DNA of 64,000 nucleotides from AP-15 sp963738185 (lineage in GTDB: Bacteria; Pseudomonadota; Alphaproteobacteria; ATCC43930; CGMCC-115725): assembly GCA_963738185.1 (NCBI GenBank), contig CAVTVA010000003.1:186001-250000 (forward strand). Direction: 5' to 3'. The notes below the pieces were generated by a model. It searched no databases. It was not told the origin of the DNA and was given only the letters and a program-made list of their open reading frames with translations. Positions 27,893 to 36,982 of the stretch are shown piece after piece (positions within the stretch are counted from its first letter, which is position 1; the number at the start of each line of letters is the position of its first letter). The translations under genes were made by a program, and so were the position numbers.

Positions 27893-28984
27893 ATGCCGGA
27901 ATGGCCGGAAGGCTTTGATCTCGCAGCGTTGCTCGCGCCGATCCCGGGCCCGGCGCCGGCCGGCGCCGATTTGCGCCAGGACGCCTCGCCCGAATCCTTG
28001 TACTTTCGGCTGCGCGACGCCCGCGGCGAAGCCCGCGCAGCCGAGCGCGCCAGCGAAGCCGGCGGCGCAGAAAGGGCTTCCCCGCCGGAATGGCGCGCGG
28101 TGCGCGAGCTGGCGGTCGAAGCATTGTCGCGCCAAACCAAGGACCTCGAAATCGCCGCCTGGCTCAGCGAGGCCTTGCTCAGAAGCGAGGGCCTGTGCGG
28201 GCTGGCCGCCGGGTTTTCTGCAATGGCCGGGCTCGCCGAGGGTTTTTGGGACGAGTTTTTCCCGCAGCCGGACGAGGAGGGGGTCGCCGGCCGCCTCGCC
28301 GCGGTCGCCGGCCTCAACGGCGCGGGCCGGGACGGCACCTTGATCCAGCCGCTGCGCCGGGTCGTGCTGTTTGCGCGCCCGGACGGCGCGCCGTTCGAGT
28401 TCTGGCAATACGAGCAGTCGCGGGAGGTCGCCGGGATCGGCGATGCGGCGCGGCGCCAGCAGCGGCTCGACGCCGGCGTCGTGCCGTTCGAGACCGTCGA
28501 AAGCGAGGCGCGGGCCGCCGACCCGGCGCTCTTCTCCCGGCTGCGCGACCACGCGATCGCAGCCGGCGAGGCATGGCGGGCGCTGGGGCAGATTCTCGAC
28601 GGCCGGGCCGGCGCCGATGCGCCGCCAACCAGCCAGGTGCGCGACCTCCTCGACCAGATCCGGCAGGTGGCGGACCGGTTCGCACCCCCGGCCGCAAGCA
28701 CGCCGGAGGAGGCCGTGGCCTCGCCGGCTCAGCCGGTCGCCGGCGGTGCTGCTGCTTTGGCGGTCGGAACCCCGGCGAGCCGCGAGGATGCGCTGCGCGC
28801 GCTCGGCGACATCGCCGAGTTCTTCCGGCGCACTGAGCCGCATTCGCCGCTCGCCTACACCTTGCAGGAGGCGGTGCGCCGCGGCCGCATGACCTGGCCC
28901 GAATTGCTCGCCGAGATTGTGCCGGATGCCGCCTCGCGCTCGGCCATCCTGTCCAGCCTCGGCATCCGGCCGCCCACCGAGTAG
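27893..28984 (+). CDS. tssA: T6SS protein TssA (ImpA)
   Basis: This 363-residue TssA primes and coordinates sheath and tube polymerisation at the baseplate. The ImpA_N domain has the family opening (AALLAPIPGPAPAGADLR) and the LSEALLRSEGLCGLAAGF and LVRW-like blocks around FWDEFFPQPDEEG. The C-terminus has the short-type ending with ASREDALRALGDIAEFFRRTEPHSP. ATG at 27893 follows AGGAG seven bases upstream; the upstream in-frame ATG at 27821 lies in the control region. It is the first gene of the tssA-ppkA operon. Confidence 0.92.
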   Translation: MPEWPEGFDLAALLAPIPGPAPAGADLRQDASPESLYFRLRDARGEARAAERASEAGGAERASPPEWRAVRELAVEALSRQTKDLEIAAWLSEALLRSEGLCGLAAGFSAMAGLAEGFWDEFFPQPDEEGVAGRLAAVAGLNGAGRDGTLIQPLRRVVLFARPDGAPFEFWQYEQSREVAGIGDAARRQQRLDAGVVPFETVESEARAADPALFSRLRDHAIAAGEAWRALGQILDGRAGADAPPTSQVRDLLDQIRQVADRFAPPAASTPEEAVASPAQPVAGGAAALAVGTPASREDALRALGDIAEFFRRTEPHSPLAYTLQEAVRRGRMTWPELLAEIVPDAASRSAILSSLGIRPPTE

Positions 28985-29075
28985 CGGCGGCAAGTATGTG
29001 GCTGCTCAGGATTTTCTAGGGTTTTCGCAAGCCTCAGAGTAGAATGGTCGCAATTACGCGGCGGGGAGCCGGATC

Positions 29076-29600
29076 ATGGCCGAAAGCATTCACGAAAAAT
29101 TAAAGCGGGTGCGCAAACCCCGGGTGCACATCACCTACGAGGTCGAGACCGAAGGCGCCGAGATACTGCGCGAGCTGCCGTTTGTGGTCGGCGTCATGGG
29201 TGATTTCTCCGGCGATCCGACGCAGCCGCTGCGGCCGTTGAGCGAGCGCAAGTTCATCCAGATCGACCGCGACAACTTCAACGAGGTCATGGCCCGGATG
29301 ACGCCCGGCCTCAACCTGCGGGTTGACAACACGCTCGCCGGCGACGGCAGCCAGATGGCGGTGGCGCTCAAATTCGGCGCGATCGAGGATTTCGAGCCGG
29401 CCCGCGTCGCCGAGCAGGTGCCGGCCTTAAAGGCGCTGCTCGAAACCCGCAACAAGCTGCGCGACCTGATGAGCAAGGTCGACCGCTCCGAACAGCTCGA
29501 AGGTCTGCTCGAACAGATCCTGACCAACGAGAACGAGCTCAAATCGCTCTCGGGTCAGCTCGGCCTCGACAAGCCGGCTGGCGATAGCAAGGAGAGTTGA
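29076..29600 (+). CDS. tssB: T6SS sheath small subunit TssB (ImpB, VipA)
   Basis: This 174-residue protein is the short half of the contractile sheath. It shows VHITYEVETEGA, ELPFVVGVMGDFSG, ERKFIQIDRDNFNEVM and the C-terminal helix ETRNKLRDLMSK that pairs with TssC. Length is normal. It follows tssA by 91 nt and precedes tssC by 3 nt, with a good ribosome binding site between. Confidence 0.96.
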   Translation: MAESIHEKLKRVRKPRVHITYEVETEGAEILRELPFVVGVMGDFSGDPTQPLRPLSERKFIQIDRDNFNEVMARMTPGLNLRVDNTLAGDGSQMAVALKFGAIEDFEPARVAEQVPALKALLETRNKLRDLMSKVDRSEQLEGLLEQILTNENELKSLSGQLGLDKPAGDSKES

Positions 29601-29603
29601 GCC

Positions 29604-31091
29604 ATGTCCGAAGCCAAGCTCGCCCCCGAAGCCGCGGCAGCGACAACGGAAGCGCCGAGCCTGCTCGAGCAGGTGGTCGGCGCCACCCGGCAGACCGAGC
29701 CCGACCGCGCGCAGGAGCTGGTCAAGACCCTGGTCGAGCAGGCGCTGACCGGCACCGTCACTTTCGACCGCAACCTGTCGCGCACGATCGACCGCGCGAT
29801 CGCCGCGATCGACGCAAAGCTGTCCGACCAGCTCAACGCGATCATGCACAATCCGCGCTTTCTGCAGCTCGAAGGCAGCTGGCGCGGGCTCAACTATCTG
29901 GTGATGAACAGCGAGACCGGCACCAGCCTCAAGCTGCGTGTGCTGAACGTCGCCAAGCGCGAGCTCAACCGCGACCTGACCCGCGCCGTCGAGTTCGACC
30001 AGAGCCAGCTGTTCAAGCAGGTGTACGAAAACGAATTCGGCACCCCCGGCGGCGAGCCCTATGGGGCGCTGATCGGCGACTACGAATGGACCAACCACCC
30101 CGACGACATCGAGACCCTGCGCCTGATGTCGAATGTCGCGGCCGGCGCCTTTGCCCCGTTTATCACCGGGGCCGGGGCCGGCATGTTCGGCTTTAAGGAC
30201 TGGACCGAGCTGTCCCGGCCGCGCGACCTGGCGAAGATCTTCGAGACCCAGGAATACACGAAATGGCGCAGCCTGCGCGACAGCGAGGATGCGCGCTTTC
30301 TAAACCTGGTCATGCCGCGCGCCGTCGCCCGGCTGCCCTATGGCGCCGCCACCAAGCCGATCGACGAATTTGCTTATGAAGAGGCCCCATACGACCAAGC
30401 GGGTGCCGCCCGGCCGATGGCGCACAACGAATATTGCTGGATGAACGCCGCCTATGTGATGGGCGCGCGCCTGACCGACGCGTTCGCGCAGACCGCGTTC
30501 TGCGTCGCGATCCGCGGCGCCGAGGGCGGCGGCAAGGTCGAGAACTTGCCCTATCACGTGTTCACCTCGGATGATGGCGATCTCGACGCGCAATGCCCGA
30601 GCGAGATCGGGATCACCGACCGGCGCGAGTTCGAGCTGTCGAATCTGGGCTTTCTGCCGCTGTGCCATTACAAGAACACCGATTATGCGGTGTTTTTTGG
30701 TGCCCAAAGCGTGCAGAAGCCAAAGAAATACGACCGGCCGGAGGCCACCGCCAATGCCGCGATCTCGGCGCGTCTGCCCTATCTGATGGCAACCAGCCGG
30801 TTCGCCCATTACCTGAAGGTCATGGCGCGCGACAAGATCGGCAGCTTTATGGAAGCGACCGATGTCGAGCACTGGCTCAACCGCTGGATTCAGAACTACG
30901 TCAATTCCAACGAGAGCGGGGGCCAGGAGATGAAGGCCCGCTTCCCGCTGCGCGAGGCGCGCGTCGAGGTCAGGGAAATCCCGGGCCGGCCCGGCTCGTA
31001 CAACGCAATCGCCTATCTGCGGCCATGGCTGCAGATGGAGGAGCTGACCACCAGCATGCGCCTGGTGGCGCGCATCCCGCAGAAGGTGTGA
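29604..31091 (+). CDS. tssC: T6SS sheath large subunit TssC (ImpC, VipB)
   Basis: This 495-residue TssC has the canonical blocks LEGSWRGLNYLVMNSETG, FDQSQLFKQVYENEFGTPGG, KWRSLRDSEDARF, PRAVARLPYG and the C-terminal FAHYLKVMARDKIG and LNRWIQNYV segments. It co-assembles with TssB into the sheath cleared by ClpV. Ribosome binding site AAGGAGAG before ATG 29604. Intact and of normal length. Confidence 0.97.
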   Translation: MSEAKLAPEAAAATTEAPSLLEQVVGATRQTEPDRAQELVKTLVEQALTGTVTFDRNLSRTIDRAIAAIDAKLSDQLNAIMHNPRFLQLEGSWRGLNYLVMNSETGTSLKLRVLNVAKRELNRDLTRAVEFDQSQLFKQVYENEFGTPGGEPYGALIGDYEWTNHPDDIETLRLMSNVAAGAFAPFITGAGAGMFGFKDWTELSRPRDLAKIFETQEYTKWRSLRDSEDARFLNLVMPRAVARLPYGAATKPIDEFAYEEAPYDQAGAARPMAHNEYCWMNAAYVMGARLTDAFAQTAFCVAIRGAEGGGKVENLPYHVFTSDDGDLDAQCPSEIGITDRREFELSNLGFLPLCHYKNTDYAVFFGAQSVQKPKKYDRPEATANAAISARLPYLMATSRFAHYLKVMARDKIGSFMEATDVEHWLNRWIQNYVNSNESGGQEMKARFPLREARVEVREIPGRPGSYNAIAYLRPWLQMEELTTSMRLVARIPQKV

Positions 31092-31131
31092 GCGGCGGCC
31101 CGGCGGTTCGGGCTCGGCGGGCGGGGCCGGC

Positions 31132-32724
31132 ATGGCCGACGCGGCCCTCATTCTCGAGGACGACGCGCTCGCGGGTGACCACGCGGGCTGCCACGACTCG
31201 CCGCTGCGCCAGGCCGTTCTTTCGGGCGGGTTTTTTGGCAGGCATCGCCGCGCCGCGGAACGGGTCGCCGCGTTCGCGCTCGGCACCGTAGCTCGAACGC
31301 CCGCGGCCGATGCGCTGGAAGCCGGTAGCCTGGCCGAATGGTTCGGGCCAGCCGCGGCCCGGCGCCTGGCCGCCGACCCAGAACGCTGCCGCGAAGCGCT
31401 CGACCGCGATATTGCGGCGCTCGACGAGCTGATCGCAGCCCAGCTCGACGCCGTCCTGCACCATCCGCGCCTGCGCCGCTTCGAGGGCAGCTGGCGCGGC
31501 GTTGCCTGGCTGGTCGATGGGCTCGACCCGGCCGGCCGGGTCAAGGTCAAGCTGTTGAACATTCCCTGGCCGGAATTGTGCCGCGACCTCGAACGGGTTG
31601 TCGAATTTGACCAGAGCCAGCTGTTCCGCAAGGTCTATGAGGAGGAATTCGGCTCGCCGGGCGGCGAGCCCTATGGGCTCTTGATCGTCGATCACGAAAT
31701 CCGCCACCGCCCGTTTGCCGGCGCGCCAAGCGACGATGTGACCGCGCTGGGCCAGCTGGCCGGGGTTGCCGCCGCGGCTTTTGTGCCAACCGTTCTGGCC
31801 GCCTCGCCCGCGCTCTTGCAGGTCGAGGAGTTCGCCGATCTCGGCGCCGCGATCGACCTCTCCGACCCGTTCCGGTCCGCCGAGTTCACCCGCTTTCGCA
31901 GCCTCTCCACGCGCGAGGAGATGCGCTTTATCGGCGTTACCCTGCCGCGCGTGCTGGCGCGCCCGCCCTGGCTCGACGATCCGGCGCGCGCCGACGGGTT
32001 TCGCTATGCGGAGTACGCGCCCCAGGTTGCGTCGCGCGTCTGGATGACGGCCGGATATGCCTTCGCTTCGGTCGTCGCTCGCGCCTTCAACAATCATTCC
32101 TGGCCGGCCGATGTGCGCGGGTCCGAGACCGACTTTATCGGCGGCGGGCTCGTCACCGATCTGCCGGTCGAGCCGTTTCGCACCGATCCCGGCCATGTAT
32201 GGGTGCGCCCGTCGCTCGATCTGGTGCTGTCCGACCGGCTCGAGGCGGCATTGGTCGAGGCCGGCCTGATGCCGCTCTCCGCCTTGCCTTACGGCGAGGA
32301 GGCGGTGTTTTCCGCGGTGCGCAGCCTGCAGGCGCCGGCCACCTTCATCGGCCGCGCCGGCGCTGCCGCCAATGCCAATGCGCGGCTCTCGGTGCAGCTC
32401 AATTCGATGCTCTGCGTCTCGCGCTTCGCCCATTACGTCAAGGTGATCGGGCGCGACATGGTGGGCTCGTTCAAGACCGCGGAGGAGATCGAAGCTCAGC
32501 TGCAGCGCTGGCTGACCGGATACGTCAACAGCAATCTCGCAGCCGGCCCCGAAGGCCGGGCGCGTTTTCCTTTGGTGGCGGCGCGGGTCAGCGTGCGCGA
32601 GAAGGCCGGCCGTCCCGGCGTCTTCGGCTGCACCATTCTGCTGCAGCCGCATTTCCAGCTCGACGATGTGTCGGCGACATTCCGCCTGGTCACCGACATC
32701 GAGGCGCCGGGGATGCGGATATGA
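31132..32724 (+). CDS. Second TssC-like protein (ImpD, EvpB family)
   Basis: This 530-residue paralogue of TssC keeps FEGSWRGVAWLV, FDQSQLFRKVYEEEFGSPGG, FTRFRSLSTREEMRF, FAHYVKVIGRDMVGSF and LTGYVNSN. It differs by an N-terminal extension of about 60 residues and a divergent middle (FAGAPSDDV to LPRVLARPPW). A second TssC-like protein here is known from rhizobial imp loci (ImpD). Whether it builds into the sheath, caps it or acts at the baseplate is not settled by sequence. It follows tssC by 40 nt. Confidence 0.88.
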   Translation: MADAALILEDDALAGDHAGCHDSPLRQAVLSGGFFGRHRRAAERVAAFALGTVARTPAADALEAGSLAEWFGPAAARRLAADPERCREALDRDIAALDELIAAQLDAVLHHPRLRRFEGSWRGVAWLVDGLDPAGRVKVKLLNIPWPELCRDLERVVEFDQSQLFRKVYEEEFGSPGGEPYGLLIVDHEIRHRPFAGAPSDDVTALGQLAGVAAAAFVPTVLAASPALLQVEEFADLGAAIDLSDPFRSAEFTRFRSLSTREEMRFIGVTLPRVLARPPWLDDPARADGFRYAEYAPQVASRVWMTAGYAFASVVARAFNNHSWPADVRGSETDFIGGGLVTDLPVEPFRTDPGHVWVRPSLDLVLSDRLEAALVEAGLMPLSALPYGEEAVFSAVRSLQAPATFIGRAGAAANANARLSVQLNSMLCVSRFAHYVKVIGRDMVGSFKTAEEIEAQLQRWLTGYVNSNLAAGPEGRARFPLVAARVSVREKAGRPGVFGCTILLQPHFQLDDVSATFRLVTDIEAPGMRI

Positions 32725-32737
32725 GGGGATTGCGCTG

Positions 32738-33545
32738 ATGTCGCAGCCTCGCGAAAGCGCGGGGGCGCTGTTTCGCGCCGGCCAGCTCGATGCGGCGATC
32801 GTGGCGGCCAACGCCGGCGTGCGCAGCGACCCGGCCAACCTCGCCAACCGCATGCTGCTCGCCGAGCTGCTGCTGTTCGCCGGCAATCTGGAGCGCGCCG
32901 ATGTGATCCTCGACGCCGCCTCCGGGGTCGACCCGACCGCGGCCATCGCCGTCGCCGAGTTCCGCCAGCTGCTGCGCGCCGAAACCGCGCGGCGCCAGCA
33001 CCGCAGCGACGGGCGCGTGCCGGAATTTATCGGCGAGCCGACGCCGGCGCTGCGCGCCGCTCTGGCGGCACGGGTGGCGGCCCGCGCCGGCGACACCGCG
33101 GAAGCGGCCCGCTGCGCCGCCGAGGCGGAGGCAATCCGGCCGCGCGTTCCGGGCCGGGCGGGCGACGCGCCATTCGACGATTTTCGTGACGCCGACGACC
33201 TCTGTGCCGGCTTTTTCGAGGTGCTGACCACCACCGGCAAGTATTTCTGGATCCCGACCGAGCGGGTCGTCAGCATCGAGTTCCGCGCCGCCCGCCGCCC
33301 GCGCGACCTGGCCTGGCGCCGGGCCGGCATGTCGGTCGAGAACGGACCCGACGGCGAAGTCTACCTGCCGGCCGATCTACGCAGCCGATCGGACCGGCCT
33401 TGGCGACGAGTTCCGCCTCGGCCGCGCGACCGACTGGCGCGGCCCGGAGGAGGGGCCGGTAGAGGGCATCGGCCAGCGTGTCTTCCTCGCCGGCGAGGAG
33501 GCCCGCAACATCATGGACCTGACCACGCTTCGCTTTGGCACATGA
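32738..33545 (+). pseudogene. tagJ: T6SS accessory protein TagJ (ImpE), single-base frameshift
   Basis: TagJ/ImpE is a TPR-like protein that binds TssB and assists sheath handling by ClpV in some systems. The N-terminal TPR half is visible (ALFRAGQLDAAIVAANAGVRSDP, LLLFAGNLERADVIL), and DFRDADDLCAGFFEVLTTTGKYFWIP is family-typical. At about 33374 an extra G in GCCGATCTAC breaks the frame. Removing it gives LPAIYAADRTG, then RLGRATDWRG, QRVFLAGEEARNIMD and the normal end. The restored length is about 268 residues. The true stop overlaps the tssE ATG (ATGA at 33542). Confidence 0.85.
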
Positions 33546-34084
33546 GCGAGCGCACCCCGCGCAACCGCGAGCGACAGCCGGCGCCGATTGCCCAATTGTC
33601 GCTGCTTGATCGGCTCGACGACGAGGCCCCGGACCGGTTGCGCGACCCGCCGCCATCGCCAAGCGAGAGCCTGGCGGCGCTGCGCCGCAGCGTGCGCCGC
33701 GACCTCGAGGCGCTGCTCAACACCCGGCGTCGCTGGCGGTCGTGGCCGGACCGCTACACCGAGCTGGCACTTTCTCCGATCGGCTACGGGATCTCGGATT
33801 TTGCCGCCGGCGCGTTCAACGATCCGGCGCGGCGCGACCGGCTGCGCGGCGAGATCGAGCAGACGATCCGGCGGTTCGAGCCGCGGCTGGCGCGGGTTCG
33901 CGTCACCCTGGTCGAGGCCGGCGATCGGCTCGAAGCGAGCTTGCGCCTGCGCGTCGATGCGCTGCTGCGCACCGAGCCCGCGCCCGAGCCGGTTGCCTTC
34001 GACACCGTGGTTGACGCCGCCACTGCCGAGGTTGCGGTGCGCGCCAACCCCAATCCGCTGCTGCCGGCGCCCGGCGATGTCTGA
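33542..34084 (+). CDS. tssE: T6SS baseplate subunit TssE (ImpF, gp25-like)
   Basis: This 180-residue gp25-like wedge protein shows LSLLDRL near the N-terminus, SVRRDLEALLNTRR, the hallmark SPIGYGISDF, and FEPRLARVRVTL. It sits at the sheath-baseplate junction and starts sheath polymerisation. It overlaps tagJ by 4 nt and tssF by 8 nt. Confidence 0.93.
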   Translation: MSERTPRNRERQPAPIAQLSLLDRLDDEAPDRLRDPPPSPSESLAALRRSVRRDLEALLNTRRRWRSWPDRYTELALSPIGYGISDFAAGAFNDPARRDRLRGEIEQTIRRFEPRLARVRVTLVEAGDRLEASLRLRVDALLRTEPAPEPVAFDTVVDAATAEVAVRANPNPLLPAPGDV

Positions 34085-35900
34085 CGCGCTGCTGCCCTAT
34101 TATGACCGCGAGCTGAATGCGATCCGCCGCCTCGCCGCCGATTTCGCCGAGGCTCATCCAAAGATTGCCGGGCGGCTGCGGCTGTCGTCCGACAGCGTGG
34201 ACGACCCGCATGTCGCCAGGCTCCTGGAAGGCCTCGCCTTTGTCGCGGCCCGCGTGCATCACCGGCTTGACGACGAGTTTCCCGAGCTGACCGATGCCCT
34301 GCTCGGCGTCCTTTACCCGCATTATCTGGCCCCGGTCCCGTCGGCCGCGATCGTGCAGCTTCAGCCGCAGCGCGATCTGGCCGTCCCGGTTCGCCTCGCG
34401 GCGGGTCTGGCGGTCGACAGCGAGCCGGTGCATGGCGAGCCGTGCCGCTTCCGCACCGCTTGGCCGGTCACCCTATGGCCGGTTGAGATCGAGAGTGTGC
34501 GCCTGTCCGGCCTGCCGCTTGCCGCACCGGCAAACCCGCTCGCCGAGGGTGCCGTGGCGGTGTTGCGGATCGCGCTCAGCTGCAGCTCGGCCGACGCGAG
34601 CTTCGCCCGCCTCGGGATCGACCGGCTGCGCTTTTTTCTGCGCGGCACCGCCAATGTGGCGCTGCCGCTCTACGAGCTCTTATGCGGCCACGCGCTGTCG
34701 GTGGCGTATGCCGATGGCCCGAGCGATCCCGCGCCGACGATCATGCCCGCTGCGGCAATCGAGCCGGCCGGGTTCGCGCCGGAGGAGGCGCTGCTGCCAT
34801 GGCCGGCGCGCAGCTTTGCCGGGTTTCGCCTGCTGACCGAGTATTTCGCCTTTCCGGAGAAATTCCTGTTTGTCGATTTCGCCCGCATGGAGGGAAAAAC
34901 CCTGCTGGCCGACAGCCGCCATCTCGAGATCTTCGTCTATCTCGACCGCGCCATGCCGGAGCTCGAGCGAGCGGTCGGCCCCGATGCGCTGGCGCTCGGC
35001 TGCACCCCGATCGTCAATCTGTTTGCGCAGCGCTGCGAGCCGATCCGGCTGACCCATGCCGACACCGAATACCGCATCGTGCCGGATGCGCGCCGCCCCG
35101 CCGCGCTGGAGGTGTGGCAGGTCGAGCGCGTGCGCGAGACCGGCGCCGACGGCAACGCGCGCTCGTGGCGGCCATTTTACCGGCTGACCCACAGCGATCC
35201 GGACGAAGCGGTGCAAGCGGGCTTTTATCACCCGGTTCGCCGCGACACCGCGGCGCCGCTGACCGGCAGCGAGGTCTACCTGGCGCCTTACGACCCCGGC
35301 TTCGATCCGGATGCGCCAGCCGATTCGGTGCTTTCGATCGACGCGCTCTGTTTTAACCGCGACCTGCCGAGCGCGTTGCCGTTTGGCGGCGGTCGCCCGG
35401 AGCTGCACCTGGTCGAGGGCTCGGCCGCAGTCTTGTCGCTGTCCTGTCTGACCGCCCCGACGCCGACCTTGCGTCGCCCGCTGCGCGAACGGCGCTTTTG
35501 GCGGCTGGTCTCGCATCTCTCGCTCGGCCACCTTTCCGTGGTCGGCGGCGCCGAGGGCGCCGCAGCCCTGCGCGAGGTCCTGCGGCTCTATGATTTGCGC
35601 GATACCGCCGAGTCCCGAGCGGCGATCGACGCGCTCGCCGGGGTCGCCGCCGCACCGGGAGCGGCACGCATCCCGGGCGCCCGCGCCGGCGCGTTCTGCC
35701 GAGGGCTCGATGTGACGCTCGAATTCGAGCAGCGGCCCTGGCAGGGCGGCGGGCTCTATCTGCTCGCCGCCGTGCTCGATCGCTTTCTGGCGCTGCACGC
35801 GACGGTGAATTCCTTTGTGCGAACCAGCGTCGTTCTGCGCGGCCGCGGCGGCCGTGCCGCAGCCTGGCCGGCGCGGGCCGGGATGCGCGTGCTGCTCTGA
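34077..35900 (+). CDS. tssF: T6SS baseplate subunit TssF (ImpG)
   Basis: This 607-residue TssF has the family N-terminus LLPYYDRELNAIRRLAADFA and the blocks HPKIAGRLRL, DDPHVARLLEGLAFVAARV and LDDEFPELTDALLGVLYPHY. It ends with FLALHATVNSFVRTSVVLRG. It forms the baseplate wedge with TssG and TssE. The gene is intact and overlaps both neighbours, indicating strict co-translation. Confidence 0.95.
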   Translation: MSDALLPYYDRELNAIRRLAADFAEAHPKIAGRLRLSSDSVDDPHVARLLEGLAFVAARVHHRLDDEFPELTDALLGVLYPHYLAPVPSAAIVQLQPQRDLAVPVRLAAGLAVDSEPVHGEPCRFRTAWPVTLWPVEIESVRLSGLPLAAPANPLAEGAVAVLRIALSCSSADASFARLGIDRLRFFLRGTANVALPLYELLCGHALSVAYADGPSDPAPTIMPAAAIEPAGFAPEEALLPWPARSFAGFRLLTEYFAFPEKFLFVDFARMEGKTLLADSRHLEIFVYLDRAMPELERAVGPDALALGCTPIVNLFAQRCEPIRLTHADTEYRIVPDARRPAALEVWQVERVRETGADGNARSWRPFYRLTHSDPDEAVQAGFYHPVRRDTAAPLTGSEVYLAPYDPGFDPDAPADSVLSIDALCFNRDLPSALPFGGGRPELHLVEGSAAVLSLSCLTAPTPTLRRPLRERRFWRLVSHLSLGHLSVVGGAEGAAALREVLRLYDLRDTAESRAAIDALAGVAAAPGAARIPGARAGAFCRGLDVTLEFEQRPWQGGGLYLLAAVLDRFLALHATVNSFVRTSVVLRGRGGRAAAWPARAGMRVLL

Positions 35901-36982
35901 TGCCGGCGGACTTGACGCCACAGGGGCGATCCCCGTCCGCCCGGCTCTCTGCCGAGCCGCGGCGGTTCGCGTTCGACGCTGCGGTGCGGGTGCTGACGCA
36001 TGCGGCCAAGACCGCCGACCCGGCCGAGGCGGCGCGCTTTCGCTCGGCGCCGGGGCTCGCCTACCCGCCGGCCGACGTCGTCGCCATCGAGCCGCCACCC
36101 GATGGCCGGCCGCCGCAGGTCACGGCCGGGATGATCGGGCTCACCGGCGTCTCGGGCGTGCTGCCGCGGCCCTACACCGAGTTCCTGACCGCGAGCTTGC
36201 GCCACCGTTCGGCGGCGCTGCACGAGTTTCTCGATCTCCTCTCGCACCGTCTCGTCGCGTTTTTTGCCGGCGCCGGCGCGAAATATCGTCTCAACCGTGC
36301 AGCCGAGACAGCGGCTGCGGCGCGCCCGCCCGAACCGGACCGGGTTGCCGAGGCGCTGTTGGCGCTGACCGGCTACGCCACCCCGCATCTGGCGCCGCGC
36401 CTCGCTGTCGGGGTCGAGCCGCTGCTCTATTACGCCGGGCTCTTCGCCGGCCGGCCGCGCTCGGCGGAAAAGCTCGCGGCACTCGTGTCGGACTGGCTCG
36501 GCCGCAAGGTCGAGGTGGTGCAGTTTGCCGGGGCCTGGCTGCCGCTGCCGCCCGATCAGCGCACCGCACTCGCCGCGGGCCGCAAACCCGGCGCCTGGAA
36601 CCGCTTGGGCGTCGATGCCGCGATCGGGGTTCGCGCCTGGGATTTGCACGCCCGCATCATCCTGCGCATCGGTCCCCTCGATCGAGCCTCGTTCGAGGCG
36701 CTGCTGCCGGACCGCCCCGGCCTGCAGCGGCTGGTGTCCCTGGTCCGCGCCTTTCTCGGCTTTGAGATCGGCTTTGCCGTCAATCCGGTGCTGGCGGGGC
36801 CAGAGGTGCCGCCGCTGCGGCTCGACCCGCGCGCCGATGCGCCGCCGCGGCTCGGCTGGAACTCGTGGATTGCCGCACCCGAAGCTCCGCCGCTGGGGCT
36901 GCGCCGCGCCGACGCCGCCGACGCCCTGTTCGAGGCGGAGATCGTTGAGGCCGAAGAGCTGGCCGGGCGGGCTCGCCATTGA
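35900..36982 (+). CDS. tssG: T6SS baseplate subunit TssG (ImpH)
   Basis: This 360-residue TssG shows RRFAFDAAVRVL, GLTGVSGVLPRPYTEFL, LHEFLDLLSHRLVAFFAGA, VEVVQFAGAWLPLP and NRLGVDAAIGVRAWD, all typical of the family. It binds TssF in the wedge and TssK below it. Start overlaps the tssF stop by one base, and its stop overlaps a TTG start of the methyltransferase gene by four. Confidence 0.94.
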   Translation: MPADLTPQGRSPSARLSAEPRRFAFDAAVRVLTHAAKTADPAEAARFRSAPGLAYPPADVVAIEPPPDGRPPQVTAGMIGLTGVSGVLPRPYTEFLTASLRHRSAALHEFLDLLSHRLVAFFAGAGAKYRLNRAAETAAAARPPEPDRVAEALLALTGYATPHLAPRLAVGVEPLLYYAGLFAGRPRSAEKLAALVSDWLGRKVEVVQFAGAWLPLPPDQRTALAAGRKPGAWNRLGVDAAIGVRAWDLHARIILRIGPLDRASFEALLPDRPGLQRLVSLVRAFLGFEIGFAVNPVLAGPEVPPLRLDPRADAPPRLGWNSWIAAPEAPPLGLRRADAADALFEAEIVEAEELAGRARH

